IMG/VR virus record: IMGVR_UViG_3300050821_001698
Coordinates: 1 to 41,429 of that record
Length of the DNA stretch: 41,429 bases
Source of the DNA: a virus
Reading direction: 5' to 3' (one strand)
This document shows, one piece after another, positions 15,740 through 24,621 of this stretch. The position numbers and the translations under genes are program-made. The stretch's first letter is position 1, and each line of letters begins with the position of its first letter. Below the pieces are notes generated by a model, which did no database searches, had not been told where the DNA came from, and saw only the letters and a list, made by a program, of their open reading frames with translations.

Positions 15740-16306
15740 TTAAGCCGTCGCTGCGGTGCTCTCTGCGGCTCGTTTCCGGCCCTTCGGCGCTTTGGCTACC
15801 GTAACCTGTTCGAGCTTGCTTCTGGTCTCCAGCGGATGCTCTTCGAGCCACAACTGCTCTTCCACTTCGTCGTGGACGATGCTGGCCGCGATCTGATCCC
15901 GCCATGCCTGCCGCTTCTGGCGGTAGTCGTCGACGCCGGCGCACTGATCCGCGCGAGGGGCCGGTGTATGGTCCATCGTCTTGGGATAAGCGCCCGGAGT
16001 CAGGATTGGGTCATGGGCATGACGTTGGAGCCAGTCAGCCTCTTCGCTCTTGCTTTTGACCGTGCTCTCAATCTGCCGCTGATCCCATTGCTTGCGGGCG
16101 TGCTCCAGCAGGATTTCCGCGTCGAACTTGCCCGCGAAGTCCCGGAGTTGTGGATAAGGAGTCTTATCCATGACCTTCGGGTACTCCTGATAGACGTAAG
16201 CCTTTCGCACGTACCGGCCATGAGTGCCCGTGTCGCCCAGGTATTCATGCGGGCCACGGCGAATCTTCTCTTGCTCGGTCGGATCGGGGAGGTTATAGGA
16301 AATCAT
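15740..16306 (-). CDS. Hypothetical charged protein with YPK repeats
   Basis: 188 residues, rich in charged residues and Gln, with GAGGAGG before the ATG. Two copies of a short motif occur: YPKVMDKTP (residue 42) and YPKTMDHTP (residue 107). A third form, YPKAIAHDP, is in the next gene upstream. The C-terminus is basic and Ala-rich. It lies between the coat-side secreted protein and gp4, so a virion-associated or assembly role is possible. Unknown family. Confidence 0.7.
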   Translation of the reverse strand: MISYNLPDPTEQEKIRRGPHEYLGDTGTHGRYVRKAYVYQEYPKVMDKTPYPQLRDFAGKFDAEILLEHARKQWDQRQIESTVKSKSEEADWLQRHAHDPILTPGAYPKTMDHTPAPRADQCAGVDDYRQKRQAWRDQIAASIVHDEVEEQLWLEEHPLETRSKLEQVTVAKAPKGRKRAAESTAATA

Positions 16307-16537
16307 TTACTCCTCCTCTTCGCTGTTGACGATTACCGGCTCACCGCTGACCGGATCGTGGGCGATGGCCTTCGGGTATTCGCTTGGCTCGAAATCGGGG
16401 TCGGGCTTGTAGCCTGCCGCCTCATGCGCTTCGACGCTGGCATTGGCTACGGGCACAAAGGTATGCGGTGCGCGCACTACCTTTTCGTGTGCATCGAAAG
16501 GCGTCGGTTGAATCTTGTCGCTTCCATCGAGTTTCAT
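16307..16537 (-). CDS. Small hypothetical protein with YPK motif
   Basis: 76 residues from ATG 16537 (AAGGAG 7 bases upstream). The composition is acidic at the C-terminus (NSEEEE). The YPKAIAHDP motif at residue 54 matches the repeats in the adjacent downstream gene, suggesting shared ancestry or a common partner. The gene abuts that gene with its stop beside the next RBS. Confidence 0.7.
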   Translation of the reverse strand: MKLDGSDKIQPTPFDAHEKVVRAPHTFVPVANASVEAHEAAGYKPDPDFEPSEYPKAIAHDPVSGEPVIVNSEEEE

Positions 16538-16595
16538 TTGGAGTCTCCTTTTATAGTTGGGCGCTGATACGCTCAACGCCCGAAGCGGTTAGAGG

Positions 16596-17393
16596 TTATT
16601 GCCTGCCCGTGGTTTCCACGGTGTAGCGGGACAGGTCGAGAAACTCATACGTTCCCGCTGCTGGCGTACACGCGGCGGCGGTCAATACGGTGAAGTACAA
16701 AGACACCGTATTGGTTGCCGTGATACGTGCGGCCGTCAATGGGCACAAACTGGTCGGTGCCGGTTGCACTACGATCTGAATCGGCTCACCAATGTTCGTG
16801 CCATTGAGCGTGAAGGTTTGAGCCACGGTCTGAATGGCTGCCGATGTCGCCGCTGGCGTGATGGAGCCAGTAGACAGCACTGGCAACCAGTTGCCGTTGG
16901 TGGCATCGCAAATCCATTGCCGTCCCGTATGGACGTTAACAACCGGGGTTGCGAGCGTGCCGGTAAGGTTGCATTGTCCTTCCGGATCTTGCGATGCGAA
17001 GAATTGAGGAGGGCCAGCAATCACAACCGCACCGTTTTGGTGAGGAGTGATGTTTGACCCTTCCCATCCGCGAATCACCGTGACGCTTTTTTGGGTTGCA
17101 TTGACGGTCTGCACGGCCATCTGTTCGCCGTCAATGTTCAAAAGCGTGTTGTACTGTGGACCACCGCCTACCGTCCCACCAACGGCTACCCCTGTTCCGA
17201 AAGCGTTGATGCCGCTCACGGAAGTAACGAAGATGGTGGTTTGGTAAGGTTGCTGCCCGAAACCGGAAACCGCGCTTGGCGCAGTGACGGCAGTGGTCAG
17301 CGTGGTATAGGTCATGGCGGTCTGGGCCTGCGAGATTCCGCAGATGCCCAAGACCAGCGCGAGAGTGAGAACCGCTTTCTTTAGTGTGTTCAT
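16596..17393 (-). CDS. Secreted-type protein encoded beside the coat gene
   Basis: 265 residues. A clear signal peptide (MNTLKKAVLTLALVLGICGI, then SQA/Q) precedes a beta-rich body. The stretch LNIDGEQMAVQTV then VTVIRGWEGSNITPHQNGAV resembles a motif seen in various phage tail and capsid-associated proteins. It is directly downstream of the coat gene, the usual place of a decoration protein, yet it appears built for export. Function unknown. Confidence 0.75.
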   Translation of the reverse strand: MNTLKKAVLTLALVLGICGISQAQTAMTYTTLTTAVTAPSAVSGFGQQPYQTTIFVTSVSGINAFGTGVAVGGTVGGGPQYNTLLNIDGEQMAVQTVNATQKSVTVIRGWEGSNITPHQNGAVVIAGPPQFFASQDPEGQCNLTGTLATPVVNVHTGRQWICDATNGNWLPVLSTGSITPAATSAAIQTVAQTFTLNGTNIGEPIQIVVQPAPTSLCPLTAARITATNTVSLYFTVLTAAACTPAAGTYEFLDLSRYTVETTGRQ

Positions 17394-17399
17394 GGTCGG

Positions 17400-18668
17400 T
17401 TAGCTCGCAATCCGTACCGCGCCTTGCGGGTACTGGGTTAGCCATCCGCCGAGTACGTCGAGACGCATCAGCAAACGGTCGGTGTTGATGTCGGGCTGAG
17501 CCCACATGCGGATCGCCAGGCCCAACTCCTTGTCCGCAGCCATTTCCATGATGTGCTGACCTTCGTAGGTTTCAAGGTCGGCGCATCCGAAAGTGAATGC
17601 GGATGGATGGAAAGCTACGCCGCGATAGGACTGCACTGCGCTGGCTCCCTGAACTGTGATCGCCGCACTGTTGGCCGGCGAAACATCTACAGTCTGATAG
17701 GGTCCACCAAGCGTGATGCCGTCACCGTCGACGCAACCGATCGGGATGGTCGCATTGCCGCCGCCGTCAGACGTTACGTTGGCGAGGACCACGAAGGGTC
17801 GCAAGTCGCCCGTAGATTGACGTGTGAGCGGATTGACGCGGTGAACGCCAGCGAAGAAAATGATGTCGCCAGCATTGAGAACTGCGGTTGAGGCAGTCCA
17901 GCCGTTCGTGACGATGCTCGAACCGGACTGGTTTGCACCATTGACTACCGGGGTTCCGCCTTGCGTGCCGGTCTTGAAGGTGGGCACGTTTTGCGACATG
18001 AACCACTCGAAGCCCAGCCCTTCGGCTACCAGGCCCTTGAAGTAGTCCTCTTCGCCGCCCTTGCCGCCCTTCAAGTTGCGAAGGAAGCCAAGAGACGCCG
18101 TGCCGCCAGCATTTGTGATAAGCCCTTGGAGTGCCGGGAAGATCGCCCGTTGCATACGCGGAGAGATGTGCAAAGACAAATTTTCTTCGTCGTCAATCGG
18201 GAAACCTTCGTCTGCGAGGATTTGCAAAGCGTTCAGATACGTGTCTGCGGCGGTGGGCACCGTTCCAGGCGTCCCAACTTCAGCAGGCACATCGACAAAG
18301 CGCTGCAAACCATCGAAGTCCACATCATTGGCGATCTGGACGATGAGCGGCTTGGTGACTCGGTTCGTGAAGTCATCCAGGCTCAAGGCCATATCGGAAG
18401 AGGTAAATCCGCGCGCTTGCTGATACTGCTTGTTCAGAACCAGCGGAACAGAGCGTTCAATGTAGTCCTGCAACTGAATGCCCTGCCCTGCCGTGGATAC
18501 CGCACGCGCGGGCTTGCGGATGTTGATGATGTAGCCGATTTTCGCGCCGGCGCGACCGAACTTATCGTCGTACTGGCGGTCAACCTTTTTGGTGAAGGAG
18601 ATCGAGTTTTCAAGAACCAATAGGTTCTTCCAACTGATCTCCTGTCGGGTAAGTAATACGTTTGCCAC
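17400..18668 (-). CDS. Major capsid protein, P22 gp5-like
   Basis: 422 residues from GTG 18668 with AAAGGAG upstream. The opening ANVLLTRQEISWKNLLVLEN and the GDIIFFAGVHRVNPLTRQST and MRLDVLGGWLTQYPQGAVRI stretches match the P22-type HK97-fold coat family. It follows the scaffold gene immediately, as in P22. The length is near that of P22 coat (430 residues). Confidence 0.9.
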   Translation of the reverse strand: MANVLLTRQEISWKNLLVLENSISFTKKVDRQYDDKFGRAGAKIGYIINIRKPARAVSTAGQGIQLQDYIERSVPLVLNKQYQQARGFTSSDMALSLDDFTNRVTKPLIVQIANDVDFDGLQRFVDVPAEVGTPGTVPTAADTYLNALQILADEGFPIDDEENLSLHISPRMQRAIFPALQGLITNAGGTASLGFLRNLKGGKGGEEDYFKGLVAEGLGFEWFMSQNVPTFKTGTQGGTPVVNGANQSGSSIVTNGWTASTAVLNAGDIIFFAGVHRVNPLTRQSTGDLRPFVVLANVTSDGGGNATIPIGCVDGDGITLGGPYQTVDVSPANSAAITVQGASAVQSYRGVAFHPSAFTFGCADLETYEGQHIMEMAADKELGLAIRMWAQPDINTDRLLMRLDVLGGWLTQYPQGAVRIAS

Positions 18669-18686
18669 TTAGAGCTCCTTTTGGCT

Positions 18687-19652
18687 CTATCGCTCTGCGG
18701 CGGCTGCTAACCTTAAATCTTTGGCTTTGCCCGGGTAGTTGGGCTTCGCGGCAATTTCCGCAAAGCTAAGAGCGGCTGAAGATCCCGCAGTACTGACCGT
18801 CCGCACCGGAGCGGGTACTTTGGGTTTAGGTTTTGTGGTTTCTTCGCTGCGAGCCTCGCCAGGTGCAGGCGCGCCAGTCTTCAGCCTCGCGGAGAGGCGA
18901 CCGACTTCCATCACAGCGGAGAGTGGAGATAACTCACCGAGTTTTCGTGCATAGGCAGGGTGTCGCCCAAGGTAATAAACCACTTCGGCGCCATTCTCCT
19001 GCTCTAAGATCGCTAGTTGAACTTCGCGGCCAATGTGGATGTCTTGATTAACCACATCGTCCCAATCCTCATAATTGTCCTTGGCCTCTTCTACTTGGGC
19101 CTTGTAACTGAGGAGGTTTTCGTTAAAGCGTGCCTGGTCGGCGGCCTGCGCATCCTTGATGGCTTTGTCCTTGATCCCTTTGTCCAGGCCCCATGCGATC
19201 AGCGCATCTTCATACTTCTGTTGGCCTTCGTCGCCCTGCTCGAACTCGGCTCGCTTGGGGCGTTGAGCTTCCTTGGGCGCTTCTTCCGTTTTGGGGGCTG
19301 CGGCCTTGCCGGATTCTTCCAGCTTCTTGCGTAGTTCCTCGTTTTCGCGCTTCAACTCCGCCGTAGCTCGTTCGATGGCCCTCGTCTTGCGGCTCTTGCG
19401 CGGAGGCGCAACTTCTTCCTCTTCTTCCCCTGCGGCTGCGGCCGGCTTGGCTTCTTGCTTGTCCTGCCATCCGACATGCGCAGCCTCAAATTCCTCTTCG
19501 GTCTTGAAGTCCTCGCGCTTGGGCTCGGCGGTGACTTCGGGCTTCTCCGCTACTTCGTAGCCAGCGCGTTCCACTACGGCCTGCAGGTTCTTTTCGCGGA
19601 CTTCATCGCTAACTTCGTGGCTGGCAGACTTAAGTATTATTCCGGTCGGCAT
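18687..19652 (-). CDS. Scaffolding protein
   Basis: 321 residues, highly charged and helical. It has Glu-rich and Lys-rich blocks (EEEEEVAPPRKSRKTRAIER; TAELKRENEELRKKLEESGK) forming a coiled coil, a conserved-looking middle (VVYYLGRHPAYARKLGELS) and a basic C-terminus. The middle motif and the position just before the coat gene are typical of podovirus scaffolds, which guide coat assembly and then leave the head. Confidence 0.85.
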   Translation of the reverse strand: MPTGIILKSASHEVSDEVREKNLQAVVERAGYEVAEKPEVTAEPKREDFKTEEEFEAAHVGWQDKQEAKPAAAAGEEEEEVAPPRKSRKTRAIERATAELKRENEELRKKLEESGKAAAPKTEEAPKEAQRPKRAEFEQGDEGQQKYEDALIAWGLDKGIKDKAIKDAQAADQARFNENLLSYKAQVEEAKDNYEDWDDVVNQDIHIGREVQLAILEQENGAEVVYYLGRHPAYARKLGELSPLSAVMEVGRLSARLKTGAPAPGEARSEETTKPKPKVPAPVRTVSTAGSSAALSFAEIAAKPNYPGKAKDLRLAAAAER

Positions 19653-19660
19653 TTGTGCTC

Positions 19661-20575
19661 CTATTGCTGAACGTAGGTGATTCGTACTGACAAAATGGGT
19701 GTCGACCCTACCGTACTAAGTACGCAGAGTCCCTGGCTTGCTCCGGTTGCAAACAACGTCCCGCCGTAACCCTCGGTCCACACTACTGGAGCGGTGAAAG
19801 TGGAGTTGCTATACGTGTTCGTTAGCGCTGTAGGAGAAGTGGCACAGGACGCGCCGGTGCCGTTCTCAAGAATGGCGGTGTTTGTTGTGGTGGTCGAAAA
19901 GCTGCTAATCACATAGCTGCAAACGTAGGTATTCGTCGTGCCGGACGGTGCGACAAGAGAAGTGGTCGTGGCTGTGGTGATGTTTGCGAACGCGGACTGT
20001 TTCTGCTGGCTCAAGTCTTGGCAAGGATCGGTCGACCCGGGCACTACCGGAGGGGCCGCAGCAACGATTAGCGAAGGGTCGATAGCCGCTTGAGTGAGTG
20101 TGATGTTGATGTTGGCCGCACCTGAACCATAGGCCGAGGCGCGCACGCGGAAGCGCATCGCCGCCCAAACGGGACATTGCCATGCGCGCACCTGATTGGT
20201 CGGAACGACTTCGCTCGCTTCCAAAATGTTGACATCGGTGCGGGCGCAGACTTCCTGAAAGTAGTTCGTGCCAGCGGTCGGGTCGGAGAAGTCAAAGCCG
20301 ATGGTCACGCCGGAGTAGGTGCCTGAAATGGTGATTGTGGCCGCTGCATAGTTCTGCACAGGCACGTCGAGCGTGGAACCTGATCCGGAGGTCTGCGGCG
20401 AGCCGCTGATTCCCAGTGTGGTCACGAACACTTGGTTCGCGCATGTGGCGTTCGGCGTGCTACAGGAAGACGTAAGTTGGCCGTTGTAACTGATGTTGGG
20501 CAGGATGTTCTGAGCGAACAGGCTTCCGCCAGTCGCCAGCAGAACTAGCGAGAGAAACAGCAATTTGATTTTCAT
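19661..20575 (-). CDS. Secreted-type protein between portal and scaffold genes
   Basis: 304 residues. The signal peptide (MKIKLLFLSLVLLATGGSLF then A/Q) is followed by a Thr/Ser-rich beta body with paired cysteines and the stretch VWAAMRFRVRASAYGSGAAN, then NITLTQ, which I associate with phage structural proteins. The location between portal and scaffold is unusual for an exported product. No P22 counterpart is known to me. Confidence 0.75.
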   Translation of the reverse strand: MKIKLLFLSLVLLATGGSLFAQNILPNISYNGQLTSSCSTPNATCANQVFVTTLGISGSPQTSGSGSTLDVPVQNYAAATITISGTYSGVTIGFDFSDPTAGTNYFQEVCARTDVNILEASEVVPTNQVRAWQCPVWAAMRFRVRASAYGSGAANINITLTQAAIDPSLIVAAAPPVVPGSTDPCQDLSQQKQSAFANITTATTTSLVAPSGTTNTYVCSYVISSFSTTTTNTAILENGTGASCATSPTALTNTYSNSTFTAPVVWTEGYGGTLFATGASQGLCVLSTVGSTPILSVRITYVQQ

Positions 20576-20580
20576 TGGAC

Positions 20581-22773
20581 CTAGCCTGTGCTCCCTGGCA
20601 CTGGTGTAGTTGGTGCTGCTGGCGTGATGGGTTGGACTTTGGGCTCTACTTTCCCGGGCAATTCTGGCGTCTGCGGTGCTGCGCCGGCCTCTTGCTCTAC
20701 GCTCATGGAGTCATGCAGGGTTTCGAGCCGATGAGTAATGATGCCAAGCTCTTCCTCTAATCGCGCTTGCGCTGCGGCATCGTGACTCTTCAATAATTGC
20801 AATATGATCTGCGTGCGGTTGTTTTCAAGGGACACGCGCTCCCTACTCTCGATGTCTAACCGCTTGGTGCGGATCGTATCGGACGCACGGGCAAGTTCCG
20901 CCACAAGTTGCTGTTGCTGCGCGGTCAACTGTTGGATCATCGCGCCTTGTTGCGCTAGCTGGGCGTCCTTGTCGGCAGGGTCGGCGTCTTGGAACTGCGG
21001 TGGAACCATCTTCTTGAAAATCTTTGCCAGTTGGTCGGCACCGTTAAAATCAGCATTCTGGGCCCACAAATACAGTATCGGCATAAATGCTGGGCTTTGA
21101 GCAATCGCTGGCTGTGCGATTACTTGCGTGAGAGCCTTGAATCCTTCCTGCCGCCCTGTCTGACTCATGGGCCCAGCAGAAAGCGTAACGTCATACTCGC
21201 CCTTGCCAACATCGTAGGCTTTGCGGATGGCCTGCATATCGAGCAGGTAGGACGCATCTTCCGGCGTGCTTCCATATTGCGAATTGAAAATGGCTGCGTG
21301 CTTGATGCTGTCATCGGGGTTGATGATGCGCTGCAGCTTGGGCTCGGTAATGTATCGGGGCCAAAGGTCCAGAAGGAGTTTGCCTTGCCAGCGAATCGCC
21401 CGGTTCAGGTTGTCGGAGTAACTCAGCATCCCTTTGTCGGATTGCTGCTGCCGGGTAAGGATGGCGAAGCCCGACTCAGCCTGCAGGTTGGGCTGGTCGG
21501 CTTGCGGGCCATAAATTCCGATGACCGCTTTCATGTCGTAATCCGCCTGCTTAATGATCGCCGCCATTCCAGCGATGTCCACGTTGCGATTGGCACGGCT
21601 GGGCGGCGGGAGCGGCCGGTCCTGCTTATCGAATGGCTGGTAAGGGATGTAGGCGAAGTTCTTGCGGTTCATCAGCCGATAGAACTCTTCGAAGTTCTCC
21701 GTGGCGCCCATGGGCACAAACAGCGGGTCTTTGCCTTGGGCGTCTATCTGCTCAACTTGCCGCGTAACCATGAAGTCATAGATCCGCTGCGCATCCCGGT
21801 AATCGCGCACCATACCGGCTTTATAAGCTCTGCCATTTACGTTCAGGCGCACACCAAACAGGTCTACCAGCGGAATGTATTTGCCGAGATACTCATACTT
21901 TTCGAGGACTTCGACGGCGTTGTGCTTAACGCAATGAACCTTGCGGATAATCGTCTCGCGTTCGTCGTCAATGACGCCCTTCTCAAGTGTCGACAGGTCT
22001 TTTTTGAGCTTCACACTGCCATCGGAGAGTTGGCAGATGGTCTCTGGGATAAGCTCAACCCACCAGTATTCAGCTACACGCGCGCCGTGCTTTGTGACCC
22101 AACCGGGCACAGGTGATCCGGTATCGGTCGGAAAGCGCAACTGGACCATGAGCGTATTGCCATATTTGGCCTTGTACTCTTCTTTGCTGAGGTCCTCGAC
22201 AACGTGCGCCCACAGCGGGTCCTGCCCGAGTGGATTGCGAATGGGAGACAGGTAAGCGTTGAAGGGATTCTCGAATGGCTCAATCCGAGGCTCTTGGTCG
22301 AAGGACATCTCCGAAACGTAGTCGGTCTTGACTCGCCACGGGCACCAGCCGGTGCGCATCATCCAATCGTAGGAATCGTCATAGGTCACATCCGCGAAGC
22401 TGGCGACTTCGATATGCCGCAGGACGCCTTGATGAATCTTGGCAAGCTCCAAATCCGCGCCTGACCCGACTGGATTAACCAGCATGGAGGGCCGATGCTG
22501 CCGCTCATCCCCTGTGTATTGGCGAAGGAATGAGGGCGCGCGGTTGATGGTTAGGCAGGGCTTGCCGTCTATTTCGCGGTTGGCCTTGACTGCCTCATCC
22601 CATTGGCCTGTGCCGATGGAGAATTTTAGGTCCTCAAGCCCCTGCTTGCGGGATTCCGACTCTGCTTCGGCAGTTATTTCGAAGCGCTTCAGGGACGTGG
22701 TAATGACGGTCTCGGCGTCTCCCTGCAGCTTCTTGTCGCGTTTACGGGACTTTGAGTCGAGGATTACGGCCAT
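20581..22773 (-). CDS. Portal protein, P22 gp1-like
   Basis: 730 residues, close to P22 portal (725). Family landmarks: KPCLTINRAPSFLRQYTGDE and DVTYDDSYDWMMRTGWCPWR near the N-terminus, PFNAYLSPIRNP, and a long C-terminal Gln-rich coiled coil (QLAQQGAMIQQLTAQQQQLV), which would form the barrel seen in P22. Twelve copies would form the packaging vertex. Confidence 0.9.
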   Translation of the reverse strand: MAVILDSKSRKRDKKLQGDAETVITTSLKRFEITAEAESESRKQGLEDLKFSIGTGQWDEAVKANREIDGKPCLTINRAPSFLRQYTGDERQHRPSMLVNPVGSGADLELAKIHQGVLRHIEVASFADVTYDDSYDWMMRTGWCPWRVKTDYVSEMSFDQEPRIEPFENPFNAYLSPIRNPLGQDPLWAHVVEDLSKEEYKAKYGNTLMVQLRFPTDTGSPVPGWVTKHGARVAEYWWVELIPETICQLSDGSVKLKKDLSTLEKGVIDDERETIIRKVHCVKHNAVEVLEKYEYLGKYIPLVDLFGVRLNVNGRAYKAGMVRDYRDAQRIYDFMVTRQVEQIDAQGKDPLFVPMGATENFEEFYRLMNRKNFAYIPYQPFDKQDRPLPPPSRANRNVDIAGMAAIIKQADYDMKAVIGIYGPQADQPNLQAESGFAILTRQQQSDKGMLSYSDNLNRAIRWQGKLLLDLWPRYITEPKLQRIINPDDSIKHAAIFNSQYGSTPEDASYLLDMQAIRKAYDVGKGEYDVTLSAGPMSQTGRQEGFKALTQVIAQPAIAQSPAFMPILYLWAQNADFNGADQLAKIFKKMVPPQFQDADPADKDAQLAQQGAMIQQLTAQQQQLVAELARASDTIRTKRLDIESRERVSLENNRTQIILQLLKSHDAAAQARLEEELGIITHRLETLHDSMSVEQEAGAAPQTPELPGKVEPKVQPITPAAPTTPVPGSTG

Positions 22774-22781
22774 CTAACGGG

Positions 22782-23348
22782 CTAGAACGTTTTCATTCCT
22801 GGCGCATCATTCAAAGCGCAACAAGCATTCAGAAACACTCGAAATGCACCCTGCTTGCAAAATTGGTTGCGGCCCTGACTGTCTGCCTTCTTCGCTGGAG
22901 TGTGGTATTCGCAACGGCGGCATCCGAACCCTTTCTTCGGAGTCTCTCCATAATCCGCCATGTTTTTACTGATCTTTTCTGCGAATAAAAGCTCAGAATC
23001 GCCAGCGTCCAAGTCTTCCCAATGTCGGCAACTGCCATGATCCGGGCTTATTTCACCTTCAACGGCTACGCAGGACTTTGGCTCGTACTTGTTGCATTCA
23101 CCACAGAGGTAGTCCCCATCATCATCAAACGCGCGCGGGTCTCCGGCCCACGGGTCGGAATACTGAAACATTTTGGCGAAGGTATCCCGCAGATGTGATT
23201 CAAGAACTTCGTCATATTCCCCGGTATCTTCAAATAGGCCATCGGCGCCACGTGGAGGCTTGACGATCTTTCTGGTGGTGGTCTTAGCTGGCTTGCTGCC
23301 TTGTACTATCACGAATTTCGCGTAAGTCTCACGGTCACGCCGTCTCAC
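22782..23348 (-). CDS. Cys-rich protein with HiPIP-like metal motif
   Basis: 188 residues from a GTG that overlaps the upstream stop. The central motif CGECNKYEPKSCVAVEGEIS then PDHGSCRHWE resembles the C-x2-C...C-x-V-x-G-x-I...C-x2-W pattern annotated in phages as high-potential iron-sulfur-like. A second cluster follows (GCRRCEYHT...FCKQGAF...CC). It may bind iron-sulfur or zinc; function unknown. It lies immediately before the portal gene. Confidence 0.65.
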   Translation of the reverse strand: MRRRDRETYAKFVIVQGSKPAKTTTRKIVKPPRGADGLFEDTGEYDEVLESHLRDTFAKMFQYSDPWAGDPRAFDDDGDYLCGECNKYEPKSCVAVEGEISPDHGSCRHWEDLDAGDSELLFAEKISKNMADYGETPKKGFGCRRCEYHTPAKKADSQGRNQFCKQGAFRVFLNACCALNDAPGMKTF

Positions 23349-23581
23349 TGAATGCGGCGCGCAAGACCCGATAGGCGCATCAGACGCGCATAAGAGAGCG
23401 GCGCGAACTGCAAGTGCGGCTTGAGCAAGTCGTACATATTGCGCCGGTCATGCACATCGAATCTTAGGAGTACGGTCTTAAGGTGGAAGTCGTTGCGAAT
23501 CTTGCGGGCTGAGGCCGTGAGCCTATTGAGCCTTGCGCGCTTGTCCTCTGCCTCGAAGTATTCCGCAGTCGCGTCGCTCAT
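23345..23581 (-). CDS. Small basic hypothetical protein
   Basis: 78 residues, helical and basic (EAEDKRARLNRLTASARKIR; FAPLSYARLMRLSGLARRIQ). Its stop overlaps the start of the Cys-rich gene. No family recognised. Confidence 0.65.
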   Translation of the reverse strand: MSDATAEYFEAEDKRARLNRLTASARKIRNDFHLKTVLLRFDVHDRRNMYDLLKPHLQFAPLSYARLMRLSGLARRIQ

Positions 23582-23586
23582 CTGTG

Positions 23587-23751
23587 CTACAGTGCCCCTA
23601 GTTCCTTAGTCGCAGGCGAACCGACCATGTTTTGGCGGAAGCGCCGTGGCGGCCAGTGCGATACAAAGGACAGGTCCTCCGAATAGACGGTCCAGCGACC
23701 AATGATTGCTGACACTCCCGCGCGTGAGTGAGGGACCGAGACGCGCTTCAT
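23587..23751 (-). CDS. Small hypothetical protein
   Basis: 54 residues from ATG 23751, which overlaps the stop of the GroES-like gene (ATGA); the upstream open codons in this frame lie inside that gene and are ignored. It starts MKRVSVPHSRAGVSAIIGRW. No family recognised. Confidence 0.55.
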   Translation of the reverse strand: MKRVSVPHSRAGVSAIIGRWTVYSEDLSFVSHWPPRRFRQNMVGSPATKELGAL

Positions 23752-24209
23752 ATCACCAACCTGATGTCGCCTTCCTGACAAAGCGCGATGTCCTCGACTT
23801 CGAGGTCGACCCAATTACCGATGAGCACCACTTGACCGGCTTGGACGCTGACAGGTCGGCGATAGCCTGGAAACCATGTCCATTCGCGGTAGTTGATTCC
23901 GTAGATTTTTACCTTCCACCACTCTCCAGGTATCCATCGCCCAGGCCCGGTCTTGAGCACGACCGCCTCGCGGCATCCGCCAATTAACGGTTGCGCGTCA
24001 GTCAGCACTATCGCGCCAGGTTGGGGCTCATTCAGGAGTTGCACCACAATGCGGTCGTGCATCGGTTGGACTTGGCGAATGAACTGATCGCGTGAAAGAG
24101 TAGTTTCCGCGAGTTCCCACTCAGGCAGTTTGGTTCCGTATCTGTAGTTGGCAGGTCGTGGAATCTTGCCCTTGGTTGTCTCGCGGATCTGTTCTTTGGT
24201 GAGGGGCAT
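23748..24209 (-). CDS. GroES/Cpn10-like co-chaperonin with N-terminal extension
   Basis: 153 residues from ATG 24209 (TGATG overlap with the upstream stop). Residues 49-153 follow the Cpn10 pattern: MHDRIVVQLLNEPQPGAIVL contains the domain start and a mobile-loop-like GAIVL; EAVVLKTGPG is the GKVVAVGPG-equivalent; VQAGQVVLIGNWVDLEVEDI then ALCQEGDIRLVI matches the C-terminal strands. Cpn10 normally spans about 95-100 residues, so about 46 N-terminal residues and an insertion near 92-118 are extra. No GroEL is encoded here, so it would work with host GroEL, plausibly for coat folding. Confidence 0.75.
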   Translation of the reverse strand: MPLTKEQIRETTKGKIPRPANYRYGTKLPEWELAETTLSRDQFIRQVQPMHDRIVVQLLNEPQPGAIVLTDAQPLIGGCREAVVLKTGPGRWIPGEWWKVKIYGINYREWTWFPGYRRPVSVQAGQVVLIGNWVDLEVEDIALCQEGDIRLVI

Positions 24210-24445
24210 CAGGCAGTTATTCTCTGGACGGGACCGCGGAGGATGAAGCCTTCGACCTTCCCGTTGCGCACAGAGCGGTACTCTATGCCTCCGCATTCAA
24301 GCCTGGTTATGCGCTCTTGGAAGCGCGGGGATCTGCGACCATTTGAATAAGTGATGTCAATCAGCACTTGATTCGCAGTGTTTATATCGAAACACCAGAC
24401 CATGAGCCGAAAACTGAAAAGACCGATGCCGAAGTAAAAGATCAC
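24209..24445 (-). CDS. Small hypothetical protein
   Basis: 78 residues from GTG 24445 (GGAG 5 bases upstream; GTGA overlap with the previous stop). The N-terminus is hydrophobic, then beta-rich and basic (SPRFQERITRLECGGIEYRS). Upstream of the co-chaperonin gene and coupled to it. An internal ATG 14 codons in is an alternative start. Confidence 0.6.
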   Translation of the reverse strand: MIFYFGIGLFSFRLMVWCFDINTANQVLIDITYSNGRRSPRFQERITRLECGGIEYRSVRNGKVEGFILRGPVQRITA

Positions 24446-24618
24446 GCCATCTCCGACAAGCTGCCGCTCATCTTGCGGTCATGCTTTTTCTGTGCCCGCT
24501 TCCCTTTGGCCGTTTCCTTCGAGCCGCGCATATAGCCCTTGGCGTTCATCACCTTGTACGGAACCTTGCTGTTCTCTCCGTACTCGCGCTTGAGCTTGGC
24601 TTCAAGGAATGCGGGCAT
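24442..24618 (-). CDS. Small basic phage protein (58 aa)
   Basis: 58 residues from ATG 24618, starting MPAFLEAKLKREYGENSKVP and ending in a Lys/Arg-rich tail (KGKRAQKKHDRKMSG). The stop overlaps the next GTG. The type, a short basic protein about creating or joining small helical repeats, is common in phages without known role. Confidence 0.7.
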   Translation of the reverse strand: MPAFLEAKLKREYGENSKVPYKVMNAKGYMRGSKETAKGKRAQKKHDRKMSGSLSEMA

Positions 24619-24621
24619 GGG

